Source of the DNA: DASPPM01 sp052143835 | GTDB taxonomy: Bacteria; Pseudomonadota; Alphaproteobacteria; JACZXZ01 | NCBI GenBank assembly: GCA_052143835.1 | Contig: JBKQRV010000192.1 | Coordinates: 1 to 64,000 of the forward strand | Direction of reading: 5' to 3' | DNA length: 64,000 bases | Shown: positions 46,338 to 55,233 of the stretch, piece by piece | Numbering within the stretch: position 1 is the stretch's first letter | Layout: the number at the start of each line of letters is the position of its first letter | The notes under the pieces: generated by a model | The model's database searches: none | Told to the model about the DNA's origin: nothing | Seen by the model: only the letters and a program-made list of their open reading frames with translations | Position numbers and translations under genes: made by a program

Positions 46338-47090
46338 ATGCGCGCATCCGGCCTCCTCATCACCCGCCTTCCGGTACCGCTCCGCAACCGCGTGGTGGAG
46401 CGCCTGCGCGTCGCCATCCGGGAGCAGCTCCTGCCCGAGGGCTCCCGGCTTGTCGAGCGTCAGCTCTGCGAGATGCTGGGGGTAAGCCGCACGCTCGTGC
46501 GCGAGGCGCTGCGCCAGCTCGAGGCCGAAGGCCTCGTCGCCATCATCCCGCATCGCGGCCCCTCGGTGGCGCGGCTGGACCGCGCGACCGTCAAGGGCAT
46601 CTATGAGGTGCGCGGCGTGCTCGAGGCGCTCGCCGGGCGGCTCTTCGTCGAGCGGGCGACGGCGGCCGACCGCCGACGCCTCGCCGAAGCCTTCGCCGGG
46701 CTCGAGCGCGCGCATGCCGCTCACGATTCCGCGGCCTCGTTGCGCGAAACTTCGCGCTTCTACAACGTGCTGTTCGCCGGCGCGCGCAACCCGGTGATCC
46801 CCGCCACTCTGCGGCCGCTCAGCGGTCGCATCCATCTCCTGCGCGCGCGCAGCTTCGCCATGCCGGGCCGCAAGGAGGAATCCTACCGCGAGATGAAGGC
46901 GATCCTCGAGGCCGTTCTCGGCCACGATCCGCAGCAGGCGTGGAATTGCTGCCTTCTGCATGTGCAGAACGCGGCCCGCTATGCGCTCAACAGCTTCGAG
47001 GACGAAGCCGGGCGCGCGCAGGCGAATGCCGCCATTCCACTCAAGCGCACAAAAAGAAAATACGGCAAACCGAGGGAGAGAAACCCATGA
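46338..47090 (+). CDS. GntR-family (FCD subfamily) transcriptional regulator
   Basis: The 250-residue protein has an N-terminal winged helix (LRVAIREQLLPEGSRLVERQ, then LGVSRTLVREALRQLEAEGLV, quoted in parts) and an all-helical C-terminal FCD effector domain with histidines that could hold a metal near HDSAASLRETSRFYN and HVQNAARYAL. Members bind organic acids or acyl-CoA and repress catabolic genes. Two palindromes overlap its own promoter. It overlaps the MFS gene by ATGA, so it probably controls that operon and itself. Confidence 0.88.
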   Translation: MRASGLLITRLPVPLRNRVVERLRVAIREQLLPEGSRLVERQLCEMLGVSRTLVREALRQLEAEGLVAIIPHRGPSVARLDRATVKGIYEVRGVLEALAGRLFVERATAADRRRLAEAFAGLERAHAAHDSAASLRETSRFYNVLFAGARNPVIPATLRPLSGRIHLLRARSFAMPGRKEESYREMKAILEAVLGHDPQQAWNCCLLHVQNAARYALNSFEDEAGRAQANAAIPLKRTKRKYGKPRERNP

Positions 47091-48436
47091 CGACAGCCAT
47101 CCGTGGCAAGAAGGGCGATCTGCCGCCGACGAGCGATGAGGAACGGCGGCAAAGCCGCCGCGCGGTGATCGCGAGCACTATCGGCACCGTCATCGAGTGG
47201 TACGATTTCGGGCTCTACAACATCGCCGCCGGCTTGGTATTCCCGAGCCTTTTCTTCCCCACTTTCGATCCGCTCGTCGGGGCGCTCAATTCCTTCCTGG
47301 TGTTCGCGGTCGGCTACATCGCCCGCCCGGTGGGCGCGCTCGTCTTCGGCCATTTCGGCGACCGCCTGGGCCGCAAGGGCGCGCTCGTGGCCACCATGCT
47401 CCTCATGGGCATCGGCACCTTCATCGTGGCCTTGGTGCCCACCTACGCCCAGATCGGGCTTTGGGGGGCTGTCATCCTCTCCGTGCTCCGCTTCCTCCAG
47501 GGCATGGGGGTGGGCGGCGAATGGGGCGGCTCCATCCTCGTCGCCATGGAATGGGGCGGCCCCCGCCGGCGCGGCCTGTTCGCCAGCCTGCCGCAGATCG
47601 GCGTGCCCATGGGCACGCTGCTTGCGAACCTCCTCTTCAGCGGCTCGAGTTTCGCCGCCGGCAGCGCCTTCATGAGCTGGGGCTGGCGCATCCCCTTCGC
47701 GCTCAGCATCTTCCTCGTCGTCATCGGCGTCTACATCCGGCTCGGCATCGCGGAGACTCCGGTGTTCCGCCGCGTGGCGGAGGAGAACCGCATCGAGCGG
47801 CTGCCCGTGCTCGAGGCGCTGCGCCGCAATTATCGCGAGATCATCTCGGTGGCGTTTCTGCGCATCTCCGAGCTCAGCGTCTTCATCGTCTTCACCATCC
47901 TGGTCTTCACCATCGGGGTGCAGACGCTGCATTTGAGCCGCGATTTCATTCTCATGGCCCTTCTCGCAGGCCTCGCGATCGAATGCGTCTCGGTGCCGAT
48001 CGCGGGCGCGCTCTCCGACCGCATCGGCCGCAAGCGCATGTTCATGATCGGCGCGGTGGCGGCCGGCATCTACAGCTTCATCTATTACGCCGGGCTGGGC
48101 AGCGGCTCGACGACGATCATCTTCATCGTCATAGCACTCTCCCTCATCCCGCACGGGCTGCAATACGGCTCGGAGGCCGCCCTCATCGCCGAGAGCTTCA
48201 CCGCCCGGCTGCGCTACAGCGGGTCCTCGATCGGCTATCAGCTCGCCTCCCTTCTCGGCGGCGGCCCCACGCCGGTGATCGCAGGGGCGCTCCTGATCAA
48301 GGACCACAGCGGCTACCTGATCGCCTGCTATCTTGCCGTCTGCTCGGTGATCAGCGTGATCGCGGCCATGACCTTGAAGGAGGGCCGCATGCGCGACATC
48401 GCCGTTGAGTACGATCGCGCGCCGGACAAGGCATAA
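47087..48436 (+). CDS. MFS transporter, metabolite:H+ symporter type
   Basis: The 449-residue protein has about 12 helices and the diagnostic N-terminal TVIEWYDFGLYN, the loop 2-3 motif GHFGDRLGRKGAL and the loop 8-9 copy ALSDRIGRKRMF. This is the metabolite:proton symporter (ShiA/ProP-like) subgroup. It is cotranscribed with the GntR regulator and precedes CoA-thioester catabolic genes, so it probably imports their organic acid substrate. Confidence 0.9.
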   Translation: MTTAIRGKKGDLPPTSDEERRQSRRAVIASTIGTVIEWYDFGLYNIAAGLVFPSLFFPTFDPLVGALNSFLVFAVGYIARPVGALVFGHFGDRLGRKGALVATMLLMGIGTFIVALVPTYAQIGLWGAVILSVLRFLQGMGVGGEWGGSILVAMEWGGPRRRGLFASLPQIGVPMGTLLANLLFSGSSFAAGSAFMSWGWRIPFALSIFLVVIGVYIRLGIAETPVFRRVAEENRIERLPVLEALRRNYREIISVAFLRISELSVFIVFTILVFTIGVQTLHLSRDFILMALLAGLAIECVSVPIAGALSDRIGRKRMFMIGAVAAGIYSFIYYAGLGSGSTTIIFIVIALSLIPHGLQYGSEAALIAESFTARLRYSGSSIGYQLASLLGGGPTPVIAGALLIKDHSGYLIACYLAVCSVISVIAAMTLKEGRMRDIAVEYDRAPDKA

Positions 48437-48495
48437 ATATCCATCGAGCAGCGCCCGCGCGCCTGATCGAGTTTTTGCAGCGCAAGGAGATCGCC

Positions 48496-49614
48496 ATGGC
48501 CGATTGGCCGCTTCGCGACAAGATCTGCATGGTCGGCATCGGCACCACCGCCTACGGCTCCTTCCCCGAGACCGATTCCTACGGCCTCGGGGCCGAGGCG
48601 TTAGCTAAGGCGGTGGCGGACGCCGGCCTCTCCTACGACGACATCGACGGCCTCATCGTCAACCGCATCCCCTCCTATGACCGCTTCGCCGAGATCGTCG
48701 GGCTCAATCCGCGCTTCACGCTCCTGACGGAGACGCCGGGGCGCTTCTCCGCCATCTCGCTGATGATCGCGGCCCAGGTCCTGGCCGCCGGCGAGGCGAG
48801 CTACATCGCCCTCGTCTACGGCAACAACGGCCGCTCGCAGCGCATGATGTACGGAGGCGGTGCCGGCACCTGGGCGCCCTGGGGCATGACCTCCCCCGGT
48901 GCCATCCACGCCATGATGTACCGCCGCCACATGCATCTCTACGGCAGCACCTCGGAGCAGCTCGCCCACATCGCCGTCGCCTTCCGCAAGCACGCAGGGC
49001 TCAACCCCAACGCGGTGATGCGCAAGCCCATCACCATCGCGGATCATCAGGCCTCGCGCTTCATCTGCGAGCCGTTGCGTCTTTTCGACTACTGCCTCGT
49101 CAACGACGGCGCCGTGGCCTGGATCATGACCACGGCCGAGCGCGCCAAGGACCTCAGGCGCCCACCCGTCTACGTCAGCGGCTTCGCGCGCCAGGACACG
49201 CTGGTGGAGAGCTCGACCCCCGATCCCGAGCTCTGGTATCCGGCGCTGCAGCGCGTGGCCGCGCAGGTCTACGACCGCGCCGGCATCGCGCGCGACGCCG
49301 TCGACGGGCTGATGATCTACGACAACTTCACGCCCACGGTCGTCTTCTCGCTCGAGGGCATGGGCTTCTGCCCGCGCGGCCAGGGCGGTGAATTCGTCCG
49401 CGACGGCATGCTCGAGCTCGGCCGCGGCCGCTTGCCGACCAACACCAGCGGCGGCCATCACTCCGAATCCTACATGCAGGGCTGGGCGCTGATCGCCGAG
49501 GCGGTGCGCCAGCTGCGCCGGGACGAATGCGGGGCGCGCCAGATCCCCGATTGCGACGTCGTGCAATACATCTGCGCCACCAACTGCGCCACCTCGATCA
49601 TTTTCCGGAGATAG
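48496..49614 (+). CDS. Thiolase-fold protein lacking the active-site cysteine (Ltp2/SCP-x-like)
   Basis: The 372-residue protein has a thiolase fold: DGLIVNRIP, then TPGRFSAISLMIAAQ where biosynthetic and degradative thiolases carry the nucleophilic cysteine (none here), IYDNFTPTVVF at the place of the usual D-x-F block, and NTSGGHHSESYMQGW. Members lacking Cys, including the retro-aldolase Ltp2 of steroid side-chain degradation, work with a DUF35 partner, and one follows three bases on. A retro-aldol or lyase role is thus plausible. AAGGAGA precedes ATG 48496. Confidence 0.82.
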   Translation: MADWPLRDKICMVGIGTTAYGSFPETDSYGLGAEALAKAVADAGLSYDDIDGLIVNRIPSYDRFAEIVGLNPRFTLLTETPGRFSAISLMIAAQVLAAGEASYIALVYGNNGRSQRMMYGGGAGTWAPWGMTSPGAIHAMMYRRHMHLYGSTSEQLAHIAVAFRKHAGLNPNAVMRKPITIADHQASRFICEPLRLFDYCLVNDGAVAWIMTTAERAKDLRRPPVYVSGFARQDTLVESSTPDPELWYPALQRVAAQVYDRAGIARDAVDGLMIYDNFTPTVVFSLEGMGFCPRGQGGEFVRDGMLELGRGRLPTNTSGGHHSESYMQGWALIAEAVRQLRRDECGARQIPDCDVVQYICATNCATSIIFRR

Positions 49615-49617
49615 ACG

Positions 49618-50049
49618 ATGGCGAGCCCAACGGCCTATCGCAAACCCCTTCCCACCATCGACGTCTGGAACAAGCCCTTCTGGGACGCCTGCCGCGAGCA
49701 TCGCCTCATCGCCCAGAAGGACAACCGCTCCGGTCACGTGTGGTTTCCGCCGGGGCCAGTTTGCCCCACCAACCGCTCGAGCGATTGGCGCTGGGTCGAT
49801 CTCTCGGGACGGGGAACGGTATGGTCCTGGGTGGCCTTCCATCAGAAATATTACGACGGCTTCGAGAGCGAGATGCCCTACAACGTCGCCACCGTCGAGC
49901 TCGACGAGGGTCCCCGCATCATGACCAATATCGTCAACACGACGAACGACAAGATCCACGTCGGCATGCGCGTCGGCGTCACCTTCCGCGACGTCGACGA
50001 CGGCCTCGCCATCCCGCTCTTCCAACCCATCGCGGGGGGCGGCAGGTGA
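49618..50049 (+). CDS. DUF35 OB-fold partner protein with depleted zinc ribbon
   Basis: The 143-residue protein has the DUF35 layout: an N-terminal helix (FWDACREHRLIAQK), a would-be rubredoxin-type zinc ribbon, and a C-terminal OB fold (SGRGTVWSWVAFHQKYY, EVELDEGPRIMTNI-like). Only one ribbon cysteine remains (VCP); the others read Asp, Ser or Arg, so metal binding is doubtful. DUF35 proteins bind thiolase-like enzymes and position acyl-CoA. It starts three bases after the thiolase stop and overlaps the next gene. Confidence 0.82.
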   Translation: MASPTAYRKPLPTIDVWNKPFWDACREHRLIAQKDNRSGHVWFPPGPVCPTNRSSDWRWVDLSGRGTVWSWVAFHQKYYDGFESEMPYNVATVELDEGPRIMTNIVNTTNDKIHVGMRVGVTFRDVDDGLAIPLFQPIAGGGR

Positions 50050-50846
50050 GCAAGACGGAAAACGCAGATCTGGTCATACTCGAGGATCGCGGCGCCTACG
50101 CCTACCTCCGCATCAACCGGGCCGACAAGCGCAACGCGATGAGCAGTGCCGCGCGCAAGGCGCTCGGCGCGCGGCTCGAGGAGATACACGGCGTCCACAA
50201 GGTCGCAGTCATCACCGGCACGGGTGCCAGCTTCTGCAGCGGCATCGATCTCAAGGAGATGGGGGCGGCCAAGAGTGCCCGCGAGCGCGAGCTCGCCGCG
50301 CGCGAATGGATCGACGCGCTCCTCGCGATCCGGCGCCATCCCGCCATCTTCATCGCCGCGGTCAACGGCTTCGCGCTCGGCGGCGGCACCTCGCTCATCA
50401 ACGTCGCCGATCTCGCCATAGCCGCCAACGAGGCCGAGATCGGCATGCCCGAAATGGGCTTCAGCACCTATCCCGGCATGGCGGGGCCCTCGACCCAGCT
50501 CATGCTGCCGCGCAAGCGTGCGGCGTGGATGGTGCTGACCGCGCGCCGCCTCGACGGCGCCACCGCCGAGCGCTGGGGTCTCGTCAATCTAAGCGTGCCG
50601 CTGAGCGAGCTCGAGCGCGAGGCGGACGCGCTCGCGCGTCACATCGCCCAGTTCGACGCGACAGCACTTGCCGAAAGCAAGCGCGCGCTCGAGGCCATTC
50701 CCGCGCGCATCGCCGACTGGCCGAGCGCCTTCGATTACGGTACTGCGGTCAATGCCACGATCCGCGCCAAGACCGCCGCCCAAGGCGAAGGGCTCGCGCG
50801 CTTCGCCAAGGGCGAGCACAATCCCGGCCAGGGCGCCAAGCGGTGA
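50046..50846 (+). CDS. Enoyl-CoA hydratase/isomerase family protein 1
   Basis: This 266-residue crotonase-fold protein has the oxyanion segments ASFCSGIDL and NGFALGGGT, and a Glu in IGMPEMGFSTYPG at one catalytic position. It begins with GTG at 50046, overlapping the DUF35 stop, and overlaps the next gene in the same way. It hydrates, isomerises or hydrolyses an acyl-CoA; the exact reaction is unknown. The frame continues upstream without a stop, but only the GTG start fits the family length. Confidence 0.85.
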   Translation: MSKTENADLVILEDRGAYAYLRINRADKRNAMSSAARKALGARLEEIHGVHKVAVITGTGASFCSGIDLKEMGAAKSARERELAAREWIDALLAIRRHPAIFIAAVNGFALGGGTSLINVADLAIAANEAEIGMPEMGFSTYPGMAGPSTQLMLPRKRAAWMVLTARRLDGATAERWGLVNLSVPLSELEREADALARHIAQFDATALAESKRALEAIPARIADWPSAFDYGTAVNATIRAKTAAQGEGLARFAKGEHNPGQGAKR

Positions 50847-51964
50847 GGCGGCCGCTCGAGGACTTCACGATCCTCGAGGCCAGCGCCGACGATTGCGCGC
50901 TCGGCATCAGGCTGGCGATCGCCCTTGCCGGCCGCATCGCGGCGGACCTCGGCGCCGAGGTCGTCAAGATCGAGCCGCCCGAGGGCGATCCGGTGCGGCG
51001 CGTGCCCCCCTTGCTCGGTAAGGGCGAGAGCGCGCTCTTCGCCTTCCTCAATGCCGGCAAGCGCTCGGTGGTGCTGCCGTCTGGGACCGCCGGCGGCAAG
51101 GCGGCATTCGGCCAGCTGCTCGCGGCGGCGCACGCCGTCATCGCCGACGCGACGCTCGCGCGCGCAAGCGACCTCGAAAGCGCGCTCGGGGCGCGGCTGC
51201 CGGCAGAGGTGCGGCGCGTGGCCGCCATCCTCTCGCTCCTCGCTCCTCCGGCCCCACCCGAGCTCAAGGCGAGCGAGTTCACCGTGCTCGCACTCGGCGG
51301 CATGCTCGATCTCGTGGGCGAAGCGGAGCGCACGCCGCTCCGTCTCGGCGGACACCAGGCAGCCTATGCTGCGGGTCTCGCCGCCTACACCGGCCTCGTA
51401 GCCGGGCTTTGCGGCACGGGTGCCGAGCCCGAGATCGTCCGCGTCAGCATGCTCGAGACGGTGCTGTGGCTCAATTGGAAGAGCCTTGCCACCGCCTCCT
51501 GGTCGGGTACAGCACCTACGCGCGCGGGACGCGCGGCGGAGTGGCAGGTGCTGCGCTGCGCCGACGGCTGGGTGGCACTCGTCTATCAGGAGGTCGATTG
51601 GCCCGCACTTTGCCGCCTGGCCGGCGATGCGCGCCTGGCCGATCGGCGTTTCGCACAGCGCGACGGCCGGCTCCGACATTCGCGCGCGCTCGCGGACATC
51701 CTCGAGGAGTGCTTCCTCAAGCTCACGCGCCGGCAGATCCACGAAACCGCGCTTGCCGAGAAGCTTCCGCTCGGTCCGGTCTCGAGTCCCGAGGAGCTTG
51801 CCCGAGATGCGCATTATCTCGCCCGCGATTTCCTTGCGCGCGTTTCCCTCGACGAGGTGACGAGCATCGCCATGCCGCGCCTGCCGGTCGTGTGGAGCGG
51901 CACGCATTTCGCGCCCGGCCCCGTGCCTGCGCTTACGCGCCGGCCTTCCCCGGTGCCGACATGA
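50843..51964 (+). CDS. Family III CoA-transferase 1
   Basis: The 373-residue CaiB/BaiF-type protein has IAADLGAEVVKIEPPEGDPVR and LNAGKRSVVL near the N-terminus. The segment around the expected Asp nucleophile reads SMLETVLWL. It starts with GTG at 50843 overlapping the previous stop and overlaps the following gene by ATGA. It and the next gene are adjacent family III proteins and may form a heteromer. Sequence identity to known enzymes is too low to name a substrate. Confidence 0.8.
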   Translation: MRRPLEDFTILEASADDCALGIRLAIALAGRIAADLGAEVVKIEPPEGDPVRRVPPLLGKGESALFAFLNAGKRSVVLPSGTAGGKAAFGQLLAAAHAVIADATLARASDLESALGARLPAEVRRVAAILSLLAPPAPPELKASEFTVLALGGMLDLVGEAERTPLRLGGHQAAYAAGLAAYTGLVAGLCGTGAEPEIVRVSMLETVLWLNWKSLATASWSGTAPTRAGRAAEWQVLRCADGWVALVYQEVDWPALCRLAGDARLADRRFAQRDGRLRHSRALADILEECFLKLTRRQIHETALAEKLPLGPVSSPEELARDAHYLARDFLARVSLDEVTSIAMPRLPVVWSGTHFAPGPVPALTRRPSPVPT

Positions 51965-53142
51965 AGCGCCCGTTGAGCGGCTGCCGCGTGCTCGACCTCG
52001 GCATCATCACCGCCGGTGCCGCCACCTCGGCGCTTCTCGCCGATCTCGGGGCGGAGGTCGTCAAGGTCGAATCGCCGAGCTATCGCGATCCCTTCCGCAA
52101 CTGGTCCGCGGACGGGCCGCAGCCCAAGGACGGCCCGCCCTTCTTCCGTTTCACCAACCGCAACAAGCGCGCCATCAGCCTCGATCTCAAGCGCCCGCAG
52201 GGGCGCGAGCTCTTCCTGCGCCTCGCCGCCGAATGCGACGTGGTGCTCGAGAATTTCCGCCGCGGCGTGATGGCGCGGCTCGGCATCGACTATGCCGCGC
52301 TCCGCGCGGCCAATCCGCGCGTCATCCTCGCCTCGATCTCGAGCCAGGGCGAGGCCGGGCCGGACGCCAATTACGTCTCATTCGGCAGCACGCTCGACGC
52401 GATGGGCGGGCTGGCGTGGCTCACCGGCTACGCGGACGGCGGACCGGTGGTGAGCGGCCGCGACATCAATTATCCCGACCAAGTGGTGGCGATCTTCGCC
52501 GCGGGCATGGTGGTGACCGCGTGGCTCGCGCGCGCCAAGACGGGAGCGGGCGCCCACCTCGATCTCTCGCAGCGCGAGCTCACCAGCTTTCTCGTGGGCG
52601 AGGCCTTCGTCGCGGGCGATCTCACAGTACCCCGCAACGGCAACGCGCAAGCCCCCTTCGCGCTTCAGGACTGCTTCCGCGTCGCGGGCGGCGACTGGCT
52701 CGCCGTGACCGTGGCGCCGGCGGAGCTCTCCGCCCTTCGCACCCTCATCGGCGACAGCGGGAAGGCGGCAAGCGCTGTCGGGCTCGGGATGGCTCTCGCG
52801 CGCTGGCTCGGGCAGCGTCCTCTCGCGGCGGCAACCGCGGCGCTGGCGTCCGCCGGGATCGCCGCGGCCCCCGTGCTCAACGGCAAGCAGGCGCTAGAGG
52901 AGCGCGGGCGGCTTTGGCAGATCGCCATCGCCGAGACCGCGGCCGGCGTCGCCGTTAAGGGCTTTCCGTTCCAGCTCGAGCGCGCGCCTCTCACGATCGA
53001 GCGCGAAGCGCCCGAGATCGGTGCCGACACCGCGCAAGTGCTGGCCCGCCTCGGCGGCTACACGCGCGCCGAAATCGAGGCGCTCGCCAGTGCAGGCGCC
53101 ATCGAATGCGCCCCTCATTCGATCAACGCCATTCCAGGATAG
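51961..53142 (+). CDS. Family III CoA-transferase 2
   Basis: The 393-residue protein has LLADLGAEVVKVESPSYRDPFR and FTNRNKRAISLDLKRPQGREL, a typical family III core, with VVLENFRRGVMARLG following. The equivalent nucleophile segment is LSQRELTSFL. It moves CoA between carboxylic acids. It is translationally coupled to the preceding paralogue. Both proteins show Glu where the Asp of formyl-CoA transferase is expected by my alignment, which needs a proper alignment. Confidence 0.85.
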   Translation: MKRPLSGCRVLDLGIITAGAATSALLADLGAEVVKVESPSYRDPFRNWSADGPQPKDGPPFFRFTNRNKRAISLDLKRPQGRELFLRLAAECDVVLENFRRGVMARLGIDYAALRAANPRVILASISSQGEAGPDANYVSFGSTLDAMGGLAWLTGYADGGPVVSGRDINYPDQVVAIFAAGMVVTAWLARAKTGAGAHLDLSQRELTSFLVGEAFVAGDLTVPRNGNAQAPFALQDCFRVAGGDWLAVTVAPAELSALRTLIGDSGKAASAVGLGMALARWLGQRPLAAATAALASAGIAAAPVLNGKQALEERGRLWQIAIAETAAGVAVKGFPFQLERAPLTIEREAPEIGADTAQVLARLGGYTRAEIEALASAGAIECAPHSINAIPG

Positions 53143-53147
53143 GACCC

Positions 53148-54203
53148 ATGCGTGTCGCCCTCGTCCTCCCCGTCCATGACTGGCGCCAATGCGCGGCCGC
53201 CGCACAAGCCGCCGAGGCGCTCGGCGTCGATGTCGTGCAAACCAATGAGACCAAACACGACCCCTTCGCTCCACTCGCCATAGCCGGGCTGGCAACGGAG
53301 CGCATAGCGATCGCGACCTCGGTCGCGATCGCGTTTCCGCGCAGCCCCATGATCGTCGCCAACCAGGCGTGGGACCTCGAGCGCCAGACGCGCGGGCGCT
53401 TCACCCTTGGCCTCGGCAGCCAGGTCAAGGGACACAACGAGCGGCGCTTCAGCGTGCCCTGGGTGGCACCCGCGGCGCGCATGGGCGAATATGTCGAATC
53501 GCTGCGCGCCATCTGGCGCAGCTGGGAGACGGGCGCCAAGCTCGACTACCAGGGCAAGCACTACCGCTTCAGCCTGATGAACGAGGAATTCTCGCCCGGC
53601 CCCAACCATCTGCCCATGGTGCCCGTCACCATCGCCGCGGTCGGCCCGCTCATGCTGAAGACCGCGGCGCGCCTCTGCGACGGCGTGCGCCTCCACCTCT
53701 TCGCCACGCGCAAGTACATCGAGGAGACGGTGGCGGCCATCCTCTCGGCCGAGCTCGACGGCCGCGGCATGGCGCGGGAGAATTTCGAGGTGAGCGGCGG
53801 CGGTTTCGTGGTGAGCGGTCCCGACAGCCGCGCGGTGGCGGCAGCGCTCGAGCGCACGCGCCATCGCGTGGCGTTCTATGCCTCGACCCCCGCCTATCGT
53901 CCGGTCCTCGACGCGCACGGCCTCGGCGAGCTCGGCCAGCGTCTTTTCGAGATGTCGCGGCGCGGCGAGTTCGACCGGATGGCGCCGCTCGTCTCGGACG
54001 AGGTGCTCGAGCTCTTCGTCGCCTCCGGCACCTATGACCAGCTTCCCGCCGCGATCGAGCGCCGTTTCGGCGGCATCGTCGACACGGTGACGCTCGACAT
54101 CGCACCCGATGGCGATCGCAAGACCGCACTCAAGCTCGTGGACGCGATACACCGCATCCCGAGCCGCTTCGAGGGCTTCAAAACGCAAGCATCGCAGCCC
54201 TGA
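53148..54203 (+). CDS. LLM-class flavin-dependent oxidoreductase
   Basis: The 351-residue TIM-barrel protein of the luciferase-like monooxygenase superfamily has AIATSVAIAFPRSPMIVANQAWDLE, here in parts, GRFTLGLGSQVKGHNERRF, and an HLPMVPVTIAAVGPLMLKTAA block. Members use F420 or FMN. In a CoA-thioester operon it may reduce or oxygenate an alicyclic intermediate. The ATG at 53148 is in the AGGACCC context, five bases after the preceding stop. Confidence 0.85.
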   Translation: MRVALVLPVHDWRQCAAAAQAAEALGVDVVQTNETKHDPFAPLAIAGLATERIAIATSVAIAFPRSPMIVANQAWDLERQTRGRFTLGLGSQVKGHNERRFSVPWVAPAARMGEYVESLRAIWRSWETGAKLDYQGKHYRFSLMNEEFSPGPNHLPMVPVTIAAVGPLMLKTAARLCDGVRLHLFATRKYIEETVAAILSAELDGRGMARENFEVSGGGFVVSGPDSRAVAAALERTRHRVAFYASTPAYRPVLDAHGLGELGQRLFEMSRRGEFDRMAPLVSDEVLELFVASGTYDQLPAAIERRFGGIVDTVTLDIAPDGDRKTALKLVDAIHRIPSRFEGFKTQASQP

Positions 54204-54286
54204 TGCGATGAAAGGACGCAGCGCTCGACCGTGGATTTTTTCCCCGCGACGGCGCAACATGGTGGGTGAATGACCGAGCGTTCCCC

Positions 54287-54313
54287 CGGATCGCGGGGCG
54301 GCCCCGTGATCCG
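54287..54313. promoter_or_regulatory. Near-perfect hairpin between operon parts
   Basis: CGGATCGCGGGGC (54287-54299) and GCCCCGTGATCCG (54301-54313) pair over 12 of 13 positions. It lies 26 bases before the next hydratase gene, without a T tract. It could be a transcription pause, a weak terminator or mRNA-end stabiliser. Confidence 0.4.
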
Positions 54314-54339
54314 CCGCTTTCGCATCCCGGGAGAGCCCC

Positions 54340-55149
54340 ATGTCCGATCGTTACGCCCACTATCAGCGTCTTGAGTTCGACCGGCCCCATCCCCGCGTGC
54401 TCCGCGTCACCATGTCGAGCCCGGGCCGGCTGAACGCCACCGACCAGAAGATGCACGGCGAGCTCAAGTCGGTGTGGCGCGACATCGACGCGGACGAGAG
54501 CGTGTCCGCGGCCGTGCTGCGGGGTGCGGGCAAGGCGTTCTCCGCCGGCGGCGACTTCGACATGATCGAGCGCATCATCGACGACTTCCACACGCGCGCG
54601 GGCAACTGGAAGGAGGCGCGCGACCTCGTCTACAACCTGATCAACTGCTCGAAGCCGATCGTCAGCGCCATGCGCGGCCCGGCGGTCGGCGCCGGCCTCG
54701 TCTGCGGGCTGCTCGCCGACATCTCGATCGCGACCAAGGACGCCCGCATCGTCGACGGACACACGCGCCTCGGCGTCGCGGCGGGCGATCACGCCGCGAT
54801 CATCTGGCCGCTCCTCTGCGGCATGGCCAAGGCAAAATACTATCTTCTGCTCTGCGAGCCGATAACAGGTGCTGAGGCCGAGCGGATCGGTCTCGTCTCG
54901 CTCGCGGTCGAGGATGCCGAGCTCGACGACAAGGCCGTCGAGATCGCGACGCGGCTGGCGGAGGGCGCCCCCCATGCGCTACGCTGGACCAAGTATGCGC
55001 TCAACAATTGGCTGCGCATGGCGGGGCCGACCTTCGACACTTCGTTGGCGCTCGAGTTCCTCGGCTTCACCTCGCCGGACGTGCGCGAAGGGCTCGCCTC
55101 GCACCGCGAGAAGCGCCGTCCCCGCTTTGCGCCGGACTCGAAGCTTTAG
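54340..55149 (+). CDS. Enoyl-CoA hydratase/isomerase family protein 2
   Basis: The 269-residue crotonase-fold protein has GKAFSAGGDFDM (first oxyanion part) and RGPAVGAGLVCGLLADISIA (second). The usual catalytic Glu region reads DGHTRLGVAAGDH, with no Glu at the hydratase position, so it may be an isomerase, hydrolase or have lost hydration. It has GGGAGAGCC upstream of ATG. It precedes the AliA-like ligase by about 85 bases. Confidence 0.83.
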   Translation: MSDRYAHYQRLEFDRPHPRVLRVTMSSPGRLNATDQKMHGELKSVWRDIDADESVSAAVLRGAGKAFSAGGDFDMIERIIDDFHTRAGNWKEARDLVYNLINCSKPIVSAMRGPAVGAGLVCGLLADISIATKDARIVDGHTRLGVAAGDHAAIIWPLLCGMAKAKYYLLLCEPITGAEAERIGLVSLAVEDAELDDKAVEIATRLAEGAPHALRWTKYALNNWLRMAGPTFDTSLALEFLGFTSPDVREGLASHREKRRPRFAPDSKL

Positions 55150-55233
55150 CCTTCGATTTAGGGAGCAACGCCGCCCCAAGCTGACGTAAGCGCTGGAAAA
55201 AGCCGGAACCGCCGGCGATCAAGCGAGGAAGCC

